DNA of 30,353 nt. It comes from an uncultured Prevotella sp. Its GTDB lineage: Bacteria; Bacteroidota; Bacteroidia; Bacteroidales; Bacteroidaceae. The position numbers and the translations under genes were made by a program. Below are positions 14,811-22,747 of this stretch, piece by piece; position 1 is the first letter of the stretch, and every line of letters starts with the position of its first letter. The stretch spans positions 1-30,353 of the forward strand of contig UQCW01000031.1 in assembly GCA_900539625.1 (NCBI GenBank), written 5' to 3'. The notes under the pieces were generated by a model. It was not told where the DNA came from. It ran no database searches and worked only from the letters and a program-made list of their open reading frames with translations.

Positions 14811-17648
14811 TTTCTTCAAGACGATGTTCACAATCTTGCGCGGCACGACGATGACTTTCACCACCTGCATGCCTTCCAGATATTTCTTGGCTTGTTGCGA
14901 CTGCATCACCTCCTGCTCAATGGCGTCCTTGGTGGCGTCGGCCGGGAAATCAAGCGTGAAACGCGTTTTGCCGTTGAAGGAAACGCCCATCGTGACGGTG
15001 TCTTCCTTGAGATATTCCTCGTTGAAAGCGGGCCACTGTGCATCACATACGGTTGTTTCGTGTCCCATCAAATGCCAAAGTTCTTCGGCAATGTGAGGCG
15101 TGAACGGCGCGAGAAGCACGATGAGGGGCTCGAGGATGGCGCGTGCGTTGCAACGCTGCTGGGCCAGTTCACCGACGGCAATCATGAAGGCTGGCACACT
15201 CGTGTTGTATGAGAACACTTCTATGTCGTCGCTCACCTTCTTGATGAGCTTGTGGAGCGTCTTGAGGTTTTCCTTTGAAGGAGTTTCATCGCTCACGGCC
15301 AGGTTGCCGGCCTTATCGAAGAAGAGGTTCCAAGCTTTACGCAAGAAACGGAAGCAACCATCGATGCCATTGGAATCCCAAGGCTTGCTTTGATTGATTG
15401 GGCCGAGGAACATTTCGTAAAGGCGAAGCGTGTCGGCACCGTATTTCTCAACGATGTTGTCGGGGTTGACCACGTTGTACATCGACTTGGACATCTTCTC
15501 AATGGCCCAGCCGCAGATGTATTTGTCGTTCTCAAGGATGAACTCTGCCGAAGCGTATTCCGGACGCCATGCCTTGAAGGCTTCGAGGTCGAGCACGTCG
15601 TTTTGAACGATGTTGACATCAACATGGATGGGGGTGACGTCGTACTGGTCTTTGAGGCCGAGCGAAACGAAGGTATTAGTGTCCTTGATGCGATAGACGA
15701 AGTTGGAACGACCCTGAATCATGCCCTGGTTGACGAGTTTTTGGAACGGCTCTTCCTTACAAGAGACGCCGAGGTCGAAGAGGAACTTATTCCAAAAGCG
15801 GCTGTAAATCAAGTGGCCCGTGGCGTGCTCCGAACCTCCGATGTAGAGGTCGACGTTTTGCCAATACTCGTCCACTTTCTTGTCAACAAGTGCCTGCTCG
15901 TTGCGCGGGTCCATATAGCGAAGGTAGTAGGCTGAAGAACCTGCGAAGCCCGGCATCGTTGAGAGCTCCAAGGGGAATACGGTTTTCTGGTCGATGCGGC
16001 TGTTTTCCGTCACGCAATTGTTTTCTGTGTCCCAAGCCCAGCGAGTGGCATTGCCGAGGGGCGGTTCGCCCGTTTCGGTCGGGAGGAATTTCGTCACTTC
16101 TGGAAGTTGCAGCGGCAAGCAGGCCTCTGGCACCATTTGCGGCATGCCGTCTTTATAATAAACGGGGAACGGTTCGCCCCAATAACGCTGACGCGAGAAG
16201 ATGGCATCGCGCAAACGGAAGTTGACCTTCACGCGGCCCAACTGGTGCTCTGTCACAAACTTCTTCGTGGCGGCGATGGCTTCCTTCACGCTCAAACCGT
16301 TGAGCGAGAAACCGTTGAGCGCTTCCTTACCGGCAGCAGGAGAGTTCATCACGATGCCTTCCTTGGCGTCGAAACTCTCTTCGCTCACATCGGCGCCCTC
16401 GATGAGCGGGATGATGGGCAGATTGAAATAACGAGCAAAGGCATAGTCGCGCGAGTCGTGTGCCGGCACTGCCATGATGGCACCGGTGCCGTATCCTGCC
16501 AAAACGTAATCGCTGATCCAAACAGGGATGGCATCGCCCGTGAAGGGGTTCAAGGCGTAAGAGCCTGAGAAGACACCGCTCACTTTGCGGTCGGCAATGC
16601 GCTCGCGTTCAGTGCGCTTGCGGGTGGCTTCGAGATATGCCTCCACCTCGGCTTTCTGTTCTGGCGTGGTGAGCTGGTGAACGAGTTCGCTTTCAGGAGC
16701 GAGCACCATGAAGCTCACACCGAAAATCGTATCGGCGCGGGTGGTGAAGATGGTGAACTTCACGTCGCTGTCTTTCACGGAAAATTCCATCTCCGTACCC
16801 TCAGAACGTCCAATCCAGTTGCGCTGCGTTTCCTTGATGGAATCTGTCCAGTCAATGGTGTTGAGACCATCGAGCAAGCGCTGAGAATAGGCAGAGACGC
16901 GCAAACACCACTGCTTCATCTTCTTCTGCACCACCGGATAGCCGCCGCGCTCAGAAACGCCGTCGACCACTTCGTCGTTGGCCAATACCGTGCCGAGCTT
17001 CGGACACCAGTTGACCATCGTTTCGCCGAGGTATGCAATACGATAGTTCATCAACACTTCCTGCTGGCGCTTGTCGTCCCAGGAGTTCCATTCATCGGCC
17101 GTGAAACTGAGTTCTTCGCTCTGCGCCACGTCAAGACCTTCCGTTCCCTTCTTCTGGAAACGCTCTACGAGATGGCTGATGGGCTTTGCCGAACCGCAAC
17201 GGTTGCAATAGAAGGAGTTGAACATCTTCTGGAAAGCCCACTGCGTCCAATGGTAATATTGCGGATCACAGGTGCGGATTTCGCGGTCCCAGTCAAAGGA
17301 GAAGCCGATTTTGTCAAGCTGTTCGCGATAGCGTGCAATGTTGTTCACCGTTGTGATGGCAGGGTGCTGTCCAGTTTGGATGGCGTATTGTTCTGCGGGA
17401 AGTCCGTAAGCATCATATCCCATCGGGTTGAGCACATTGAAACCATTCAAGCGCTTGTAGCGAGCATAGATGTCCGAAGCGATGTAGCCCAACGGATGTC
17501 CCACGTGGAGACCTGCGCCAGAGGGATATGGGAACATGTTGAGGACATAGAATTTCTTGCGAGCATCGTCTTCCTCAACGTGGTATGTCTTGTTGGTGGC
17601 CCAATAATTACGCCACTTCTTTTCAATTTCTTGAAAGTTGTATTCCAT
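14808..17648 (-). CDS. leuS: Leucine--tRNA ligase
   Basis: LeuS charges tRNA-Leu. The 946-residue length fits a bacterial LeuRS with the CP1 editing insertion. The class I signature HVGH is at residues 48-51 (PYPSGAGLHVGHPLGY) and KMSKS is near residue 715 (EKMSKSMYNVVNPD). The editing domain shows the Thr-rich TTRADTIFGVSF and the discriminating Asp segment AVPAHDSRDYAFA. The tRNA-binding C-terminal helical and beta domains are complete (ending VPRKIVNIVLKK). A good promoter lies just upstream. The stop codon TGA joins directly onto the mini-element at 14721-14810. Confidence 0.98.
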   Translation of the reverse strand: MEYNFQEIEKKWRNYWATNKTYHVEEDDARKKFYVLNMFPYPSGAGLHVGHPLGYIASDIYARYKRLNGFNVLNPMGYDAYGLPAEQYAIQTGQHPAITTVNNIARYREQLDKIGFSFDWDREIRTCDPQYYHWTQWAFQKMFNSFYCNRCGSAKPISHLVERFQKKGTEGLDVAQSEELSFTADEWNSWDDKRQQEVLMNYRIAYLGETMVNWCPKLGTVLANDEVVDGVSERGGYPVVQKKMKQWCLRVSAYSQRLLDGLNTIDWTDSIKETQRNWIGRSEGTEMEFSVKDSDVKFTIFTTRADTIFGVSFMVLAPESELVHQLTTPEQKAEVEAYLEATRKRTERERIADRKVSGVFSGSYALNPFTGDAIPVWISDYVLAGYGTGAIMAVPAHDSRDYAFARYFNLPIIPLIEGADVSEESFDAKEGIVMNSPAAGKEALNGFSLNGLSVKEAIAATKKFVTEHQLGRVKVNFRLRDAIFSRQRYWGEPFPVYYKDGMPQMVPEACLPLQLPEVTKFLPTETGEPPLGNATRWAWDTENNCVTENSRIDQKTVFPLELSTMPGFAGSSAYYLRYMDPRNEQALVDKKVDEYWQNVDLYIGGSEHATGHLIYSRFWNKFLFDLGVSCKEEPFQKLVNQGMIQGRSNFVYRIKDTNTFVSLGLKDQYDVTPIHVDVNIVQNDVLDLEAFKAWRPEYASAEFILENDKYICGWAIEKMSKSMYNVVNPDNIVEKYGADTLRLYEMFLGPINQSKPWDSNGIDGCFRFLRKAWNLFFDKAGNLAVSDETPSKENLKTLHKLIKKVSDDIEVFSYNTSVPAFMIAVGELAQQRCNARAILEPLIVLLAPFTPHIAEELWHLMGHETTVCDAQWPAFNEEYLKEDTVTMGVSFNGKTRFTLDFPADATKDAIEQEVMQSQQAKKYLEGMQVVKVIVVPRKIVNIVLKK

Positions 17649-17678
17649 TGTTTTGATTGAGATTTTCTATATATTTGG

Positions 17679-17714
17679 CAAAGTTACGACAGACTCTGCC
17701 CATAGCCAAACAAA
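17679..17714 (-). promoter_or_regulatory. leuS promoter
   Basis: The minus strand has TTTG at 17710-17707 (and again at 17714-17711) and TAACTTTG at 17686-17679, spaced by 20 bases. This is a near-perfect Bacteroidota -33/-7 pair and gives a short leader of about 25 bases before the leuS ATG. Confidence 0.85.
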
Positions 17715-17761
17715 TCGCGTTTTTTTTCTAACAAAGCGGCCACGGAAGGCTCATAAAATTG

Positions 17762-17769
17762 TATCTTCG
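17762..17769 (+). promoter_or_regulatory. Probable -7 box for the MATE gene
   Basis: TATCTTCG followed by CA fits the TAnnTTYG form of the -7 box. It would give a leader of about 110 bases. The -33 is not evident. It is divergent from the leuS promoter. Confidence 0.5.
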
Positions 17770-17888
17770 CACCCTTGAAAAGGAAGGACGGTCACTGTAA
17801 GGACGGCCGCTGAAAGAGATTTACCCCTTTTACCCATCCGTTCATCCCATTCCATCCCCACACGCCAATTTACCATTTTACCATACGT

Positions 17889-19235
17889 ATGCGCAACCCC
17901 ATTCTCAAAATAGCGATTCCCAGCATTGTCAGTAACATCACCGTGCCGCTCCTGGCGCTGGTGGACACCACCATTGTGGGGCATTTCGGAGCAGATGCCA
18001 GATTGACCGATGCGCCCGCCGAACAGCCAGGAGCGGCTGTCTATCTCGGCGCCATTGCGGTCGGAGGCATGTTGTTCAACATGATTTACTGGCTCTTTAG
18101 CTTCCTTCGTATGGGTACCGGCGGCATGACGGCCCAGGCTTGCGGTGCCCGACAGACAGACGAAGCGTTGCGCATCCTGCTACGCTCGCTCATGGTGGCC
18201 ACAAGTATGGCTCTGCTGTTTATCCTCTTCAAAGCGCCAATGCTCGGTGTGTTCTTCCAGTTTATGGAGGCCAGTGTCGACACGGAAATGCTGGCGCGAC
18301 AATATATAGACATCTTAGTGTTCGGCGCTCCAGCCGTATTAGGTCTCTACAGTTTCACTGGATGGTTCCTGGGCATGCAAAACGCCAAATATCCCATGTA
18401 TATCGCCATCGTGCAGAACATCGTCAACATCGGCGTTAGCCTATGGCTCGTCATGGCGCTTCATTGGCGCGTGGCCGGCGTGGCGGTCGGCACCCTGGTG
18501 GCACAATATGCGGGCCTGCTCATGGCCCTGCTTCTCTGGCGCCGCCACTACGGCCACTTGCTATCACGCCATACCTTGAAAACGCTGTGGCAACGCGGCG
18601 CACTGAAGCGTTTTTTCACCGTCAACCGCGACATTTTCTTCCGCACACTCTGCCTGGTTGGGGTCACGAGCTGCTTCACGGCCTTCGGTACGGCTATGGG
18701 CGATGCAACATTGGCGGCCAACACACTGCTCATGCAGTTTTTCGTGCTCTTCTCCTACATCATGGACGGATTTGCCTATGCTGGCGAAGCCCTTGGCGGC
18801 CGCTATGTGGGCGAGGGCAACGAGGGAAGTTTCCGCCGCCTCACCAAAAGTCTGTTTCTCTGGGGCGCCGCCCTCGTGGGACTTTATTCTCTGGTGTATG
18901 TTGCCGGCGGCGAATCGTTTCTGCGCCTCCTCACCAACGATGCCTCCGTGGTTGCCGCCGCCCTTCCTTACCTGCCCTTGGCCTGTGCCATCCCAGTGGT
19001 GAGCGCCGCCGCCTTCATCTTCGACGGTCTTTTCATCGGCGCCACCGCCACACGCCAAATGCTGCAATCAATGGCGGCCGCCACGCTCACGTTCTTCGCC
19101 GTTTTCCTCCTCAGCCAGCAAACAAACGTCTGGCTCTGGACAGCCTTTCTCTGCTACCTCGGCATGCGCGGACTGGTGCAGGCACTGCTCATCAGCGGCA
19201 TCAGAAAGAAAATATTCGGGCTTCAAGGGAAATAA
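17889..19235 (+). CDS. MATE family efflux transporter (DinF-like)
   Basis: This 448-residue inner-membrane protein has two halves of about six helices each, the usual MATE layout. The first helix region reads IAIPSIVSNITVPLLALVD then TTIVGHFG, a hallmark of the DinF/NorM group; WLFSFLRMGTGGMTAQACGA is the second conserved segment. The second half repeats the pattern (GVTSCFTAFGTAMGDATLAA and AGEALGGRYVGEGN). The ADARLTDAPAEQPGA stretch between helices 1 and 2 is a longer loop than usual. MATE proteins export drugs or metabolites in exchange for Na+ or H+; the substrate here is unknown. It is followed closely by pyrH, which has its own promoter. Confidence 0.94.
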   Translation: MRNPILKIAIPSIVSNITVPLLALVDTTIVGHFGADARLTDAPAEQPGAAVYLGAIAVGGMLFNMIYWLFSFLRMGTGGMTAQACGARQTDEALRILLRSLMVATSMALLFILFKAPMLGVFFQFMEASVDTEMLARQYIDILVFGAPAVLGLYSFTGWFLGMQNAKYPMYIAIVQNIVNIGVSLWLVMALHWRVAGVAVGTLVAQYAGLLMALLLWRRHYGHLLSRHTLKTLWQRGALKRFFTVNRDIFFRTLCLVGVTSCFTAFGTAMGDATLAANTLLMQFFVLFSYIMDGFAYAGEALGGRYVGEGNEGSFRRLTKSLFLWGAALVGLYSLVYVAGGESFLRLLTNDASVVAAALPYLPLACAIPVVSAAAFIFDGLFIGATATRQMLQSMAAATLTFFAVFLLSQQTNVWLWTAFLCYLGMRGLVQALLISGIRKKIFGLQGK

Positions 19236-19248
19236 ACTTGGAGAAAAC

Positions 19249-19278
19249 TTGCCGTCTTGAATAAAAACACTAATTTTG
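19249..19278 (+). promoter_or_regulatory. pyrH promoter
   Basis: TTG at 19249-19251 and TAATTTTG at 19271-19278 are spaced by 19 bases and match the Bacteroidota promoter. Transcription would start near 19285, supporting the ATG at 19308 rather than the one at 19257, which lies upstream of the -7 box. Confidence 0.75.
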
Positions 19279-19307
19279 CGAACTACAACAAACAACCAAA
19301 TATCATT

Positions 19308-20018
19308 ATGGCAAAATTCAAACGCATCCTGCTCAAGCTGAGCGGAGAGAGCCTCATGGGCGAACAAGGATATGGCATTGACGTGAAACGTCTCAACGAA
19401 TATGCAGCACAAATCAAAGAAGCCCTGGAAATGGGCGTACAGATCAGCATCGTTATCGGCGGCGGCAACATATTCCGTGGCTTGAGCGGTGCCGGCAAGG
19501 GTTTCGACCGCGTGAAGGGCGACCAGATGGGCATGTGTGCCACGGTCATCAACTCGCTCGCGCTGAGCAGCGCCCTCGGAGCCATCGGCGTGAAGAGCCG
19601 CGTGCTGACAGCCATCCGCATGGAGCCCATCGGCGAGTTCTACTCCAAATGGAAAGCCATTGAAGCCATGGAACGCGGCGAAGTGGCCATCATCAGCTGC
19701 GGCACAGGCAACCCATATTTCACCACCGACACGGGTTCTTCGCTGCGCGGCATCGAAACAGAGGCCGACGTCATGCTGAAGGGCACACGCGTTGACGGAG
19801 TCTATACGGCCGACCCGGAAAAAGACCCAACCGCCACGAAGTTTGACGAGATCACCTACGACGAAGTGCTCTCACGCGGTTTGCGTGTGATGGACATCAC
19901 CGCCACCGCTATGTGCAAGGAAAACAAGCTGCCCATCTATGTGTTTAATATGGACATCGTTGGCAACTTGAAACGCGTGCTCGAAGGCGAGAACATCGGT
20001 ACATTCGTTCACGCATAA
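19308..20018 (+). CDS. pyrH: UMP kinase
   Basis: PyrH phosphorylates UMP to UDP in pyrimidine synthesis. The protein from MAKFKRILLKLSGESL has 236 residues, the family length. Amino-acid kinase motifs are clear: KRILLKLSGE at the N-terminus, IVIGGGNIFRG, the DQMGMCATVINSLAL segment, TGNPYFTTDTGSSLRG and the VDGVYTADPEKDP nucleotide-binding loop. The longer frame from 19257 overlaps the promoter and is rejected. A hairpin follows the stop, so it appears monocistronic. Confidence 0.97.
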   Translation: MAKFKRILLKLSGESLMGEQGYGIDVKRLNEYAAQIKEALEMGVQISIVIGGGNIFRGLSGAGKGFDRVKGDQMGMCATVINSLALSSALGAIGVKSRVLTAIRMEPIGEFYSKWKAIEAMERGEVAIISCGTGNPYFTTDTGSSLRGIETEADVMLKGTRVDGVYTADPEKDPTATKFDEITYDEVLSRGLRVMDITATAMCKENKLPIYVFNMDIVGNLKRVLEGENIGTFVHA

Positions 20019-20053
20019 CACCTCCCAAGCAAAGTAATTTTTTTCATATGTTG

Positions 20054-20092
20054 AAGGCAGGAGTGGACTTCGGTGTGCTTCTGCCTTTATTT
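20054..20092 (+). terminator. pyrH terminator
   Basis: A 10-bp stem (20054-20063 with 20078-20087, one G.U pair) with a 14-base loop is followed by TATTTG. It lies 36 bases after the pyrH stop. The rest of the gap to 20240 shows no feature I can name. Confidence 0.7.
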
Positions 20093-20240
20093 GTTACCTA
20101 CTTACCACACGCGCCACGGCCGAGCATATATCTCGCCGACACGCGCCACGCAAACCTCTTCCATGCCAAGCGCTTATCTTCCAAAATCAAGAAAAGCAAC
20201 TGGCATTTGTTTCACTTTCCTCCCCTAATCCCAAACGCTT

Positions 20241-20756
20241 ATGAAACCATTCAGAAAAATTTACTCCCTCATCCTCTTTTCTTTCGCATGCCTGCTGGGC
20301 CTCAACGCCTGCAGCAGCGAAGAAGGTACCGAACCACCGCAGAAAGAAGACCAACTGGTCATGGCCATTAGCTACGAACCGAGCGAGGACCTGCTCGCCG
20401 TGGCAGACATCAAACTGACGTACACCGATGGCTACGGACAGAAACACACGGAAGCGGTGAAGAAGAAATTCGAAAAATCCGTCACCATCGTGGCTTTTCC
20501 CATCAACGCGGGCTACGAGGTCAGCGTAACGCCGAAGACTTCCTACGAGAAGAAGGAAAGCTATAACATCGCGGTGAAAGAACGGGTGAACATCACGAGG
20601 AACGGCATTCCCGTCAAGGGACTCACCAATAGCGTGAAACTGCCAGGCGTGACAGACATCGAGAGACTGCTGCAAAAAGGAACGCTCAACAAGAAGACCT
20701 ATTTCCACTTCAATGCCGAAGGAGAATTTGTGGCAGAGCCAACAGACAGTATCTAA
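20241..20756 (+). CDS. Small unknown lipoprotein
   Basis: The 171-residue product has a lipoprotein signal: MKPFRKIYSLILFSFACLLG then LNAC with the acyl Cys at position 24. The following SSEEGTE is Ser/acid-rich, similar to the surface export signals described for Bacteroides lipoproteins, so it may be displayed on the cell surface. The mature part is a beta-rich domain of about 145 residues (for example VAFPINAGYEVSVTPKTSY) with no motif I recognise. It resembles in style the many small Bacteroidales lipoproteins of unknown function. The start codon has the leader CCCAAACGCTTATG, identical to that of ilvA. A strong terminator follows. Confidence 0.8.
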   Translation: MKPFRKIYSLILFSFACLLGLNACSSEEGTEPPQKEDQLVMAISYEPSEDLLAVADIKLTYTDGYGQKHTEAVKKKFEKSVTIVAFPINAGYEVSVTPKTSYEKKESYNIAVKERVNITRNGIPVKGLTNSVKLPGVTDIERLLQKGTLNKKTYFHFNAEGEFVAEPTDSI

Positions 20757-20810
20757 GACCATTCCACGCGAGCCACCGCCAAAGCGGGGTTTTACAGAAA
20801 TATCAATCCA

Positions 20811-20851
20811 GGCGTTCAACGACAACCCGCCATTGTCGTTGAACGCCTTTT
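20811..20851 (+). terminator. Strong terminator after the lipoprotein gene
   Basis: A perfect 15-bp stem (20811-20825 with 20833-20847) closes a 7-base loop and is followed by TTTT. It lies 55 bases after the stop codon. From 20852 to 21050 I see no gene or repeat. Confidence 0.88.
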
Positions 20852-21053
20852 GCGTTTGCCGCCAACGGGAACCTGTCTCTGCTGCCGACTGGGACAAGGG
20901 AGGGACGGCGGAGGAATACGGGGAGACGAACTACAACGCTATCTGCTTACAAAATATCACTGCCAGAACAAAATATCTAACAAAATTGCTGCCTGCACAA
21001 AACTTCTGTGTAAAAATGTTCAGTACGGATGACAGGGAATAAAAATAAAAATA

Positions 21054-21061
21054 TAACTTTG
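21054..21061 (+). promoter_or_regulatory. Probable -7 box for ilvA
   Basis: TAACTTTG followed by CAA is a perfect -7 match. It implies a leader of about 150 bases. No good -33 TTTG is seen in the AT-rich sequence before it. Confidence 0.6.
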
Positions 21062-21142
21062 CAAAACTCGTCTGCAAAACAAGCGGAGAACATTCTCCCC
21101 AGCCCATGCAGGAGAACCAACCGAAGGGACACTGCCCTGTTC

Positions 21143-21173
21143 TTAAGTAAGTAAGTATTCAAGAATACCTTAC
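21143..21173 (+). repeat. Small palindrome in the ilvA leader
   Basis: GTAAGTATTC (21151-21160) pairs with the following GAATACCTTAC with one bulged base and a 2-base loop. The left arm, preceded by TTAAGTAA, resembles the AAGTAGGTATTC end of the mini-element at 14721. It may be a minimal or decayed copy of that family, or a leader hairpin. Confidence 0.4.
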
Positions 21174-21217
21174 CATTGAGGGGCCTGTCCGAAAGAATCA
21201 CACAAACCCAAACGCTT

Positions 21218-22420
21218 ATGTTGACACTCGATTTGATTTACAAAGCTTCGACGGTGCTACAAGACGTCGTACGCAAAACGCAACTGATACCTACAGACAA
21301 AATCAACCCCGACTGCAATATTTTCCTCAAACCAGAAAACCTGCAAGTGACTGGTTCGTTTAAAGTGCGCGGCGCCGGTTTCAAAATCTCGCAGCTCACC
21401 GACGAGGAAAAGGCACGCGGCGTGATTGCCTGTTCGGCTGGCAACCACGCACAGGGCGTGGCCCTGGCAGCCCGCCGCTACGGCATTCCCGCCCTCATCT
21501 GCATGCCCTCTGGCGCCCCAATCAGCAAGGTGGAGGCCACCCGAGAAATGGGGGCTGAAATCTGTCTCGTGCCAGGTGTCTACGACGATGCCTATGCCAA
21601 GGCCCGACAGCTTAACGAAGAAAAGAACATGACGTTCATCCATCCGTTTGACGACGAGATGGTGATTGCCGGACAAGGCTCTGTCGGCATGGAAATTCTC
21701 AACGAGAACCCCGACATCGACGTGATATTCGTGCCCATCGGCGGCGGCGGACTGGCGAGCGGTGTGGCCTACGCCGTGAAGGCTCTCAAGCCCACGGTGA
21801 AAGTCATCGGCGTGCAGGCACAGGGCGCAGCGAGCATGGTGAACAGCCTCGACCACAACCAGATAGAGTCGTTAGCCTCCGTGCTGACCATTGCCGACGG
21901 CATTGCCGTGAAAGAACCGGGAGTACACACCTTTGAGCTCTGCCAGCAGTATGTCGACGAAGTAGTACAGGTGAGCGAAGACGAAATCTGCGCCGCCATC
22001 CTGGCGCTCATCGAGCACCACAAGCTCATTGCCGAAGGTGCCGGCGCCGTGAGCGTTGCCGCAGCGATGTTCAACAAGGCCGACATCAAGGGCAAAAACG
22101 TGTGCTGCATCGTGAGCGGTGGTAACATCGACGTGACCATCCTCAGCCGCGTCATCAACCGCGGTTTGATGAAGGGCGGACGCACCACGGAAATGCTCAT
22201 CGAGATGCCCGACCGTCCAGGGTCGCTCTTGGGCCTCTGCAACGTGATATGCCGCTACGGCGCCAACATCATCTCAATCCACCACGAGCGCAATGGCGAA
22301 AGCCCCGACGTCAACTCCTGCAACTTACGTATCGTGCTTGAGACAAGAAACTCCGACCACATCCGCGACATCCACATCGGCATCGAATCGGCAGGCTATG
22401 CCATCCTGCAAGAAAAATGA
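21218..22420 (+). CDS. ilvA: Threonine ammonia-lyase with ACT domain
   Basis: The enzyme deaminates threonine to 2-oxobutanoate with PLP, the first step to isoleucine. From MLTLDLIYKAST the protein has 400 residues. The PLP lysine lies in TGSFKVRGA, with SAGNHAQGVA and the phosphate-binding loop IGGGGLASG following. The last ~80 residues (EMLIEMPDRPGSLLGLCNVI and IISIHHER) form one ACT domain. This short form with a single ACT domain is the type common in Bacteroidales and covers both catabolic and biosynthetic roles. The frame extends 14 codons further upstream but those do not look native. The start context CCCAAACGCTTATG matches that of the preceding lipoprotein gene. A terminator follows. 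Confidence 0.95.
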   Translation: MLTLDLIYKASTVLQDVVRKTQLIPTDKINPDCNIFLKPENLQVTGSFKVRGAGFKISQLTDEEKARGVIACSAGNHAQGVALAARRYGIPALICMPSGAPISKVEATREMGAEICLVPGVYDDAYAKARQLNEEKNMTFIHPFDDEMVIAGQGSVGMEILNENPDIDVIFVPIGGGGLASGVAYAVKALKPTVKVIGVQAQGAASMVNSLDHNQIESLASVLTIADGIAVKEPGVHTFELCQQYVDEVVQVSEDEICAAILALIEHHKLIAEGAGAVSVAAAMFNKADIKGKNVCCIVSGGNIDVTILSRVINRGLMKGGRTTEMLIEMPDRPGSLLGLCNVICRYGANIISIHHERNGESPDVNSCNLRIVLETRNSDHIRDIHIGIESAGYAILQEK

Positions 22421-22454
22421 TAAACTGACTTTCAGACACCCCTGAAACCCACAT

Positions 22455-22516
22455 AGCCTCCCATGTTCTGCACATCAACAATACATCTGAAATGTGCAAA
22501 GCATGGGAGGCTTTCC
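22455..22516 (+). terminator. ilvA terminator
   Basis: An 11-bp outer stem (AGCCTCCCATG at 22455-22465 with 22502-22512) and an inner 7-bp stem (TGCACAT with ATGTGCA) form a long two-part hairpin, followed by TTTCC. It lies 34 bases after the ilvA stop. Confidence 0.75.
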
Positions 22517-22747
22517 GTATGCAAATTCCCATCGTTCCCCAGGCGTGTCCCGACGCGTCCCCTGCAAATGCAAATACAAAAACAATTCAGACTACCGACT
22601 TAGTAATGTTGAAAAAATAACTTCCACAATTTTGCCGTTGGCAAGTAATATCTTATATACTCCCCTGCCTTTTCGGCTCTTTTCGAACTTATTCTCAGTC
22701 ACAATGCTCGCATTGCTCCTTCGAATAAGCTCAAAAATAGCTCAAAA
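22517..22747. other. AT-rich spacer before the DUF6377-type gene
   Basis: No gene is supported. There is a loose inverted repeat between CGAACTTATTC (about 22683) and GAATAAGCTC (about 22724) around the short CAATGCTCGCATTG palindrome (22702-22715). Its role is unclear. Confidence 0.4.

Noticed and set aside
16677..17660. 327-codon plus-strand frame opposite leuS
   Set aside because: Antisense to the catalytic part of LeuRS; His-rich composition typical of shadow frames.
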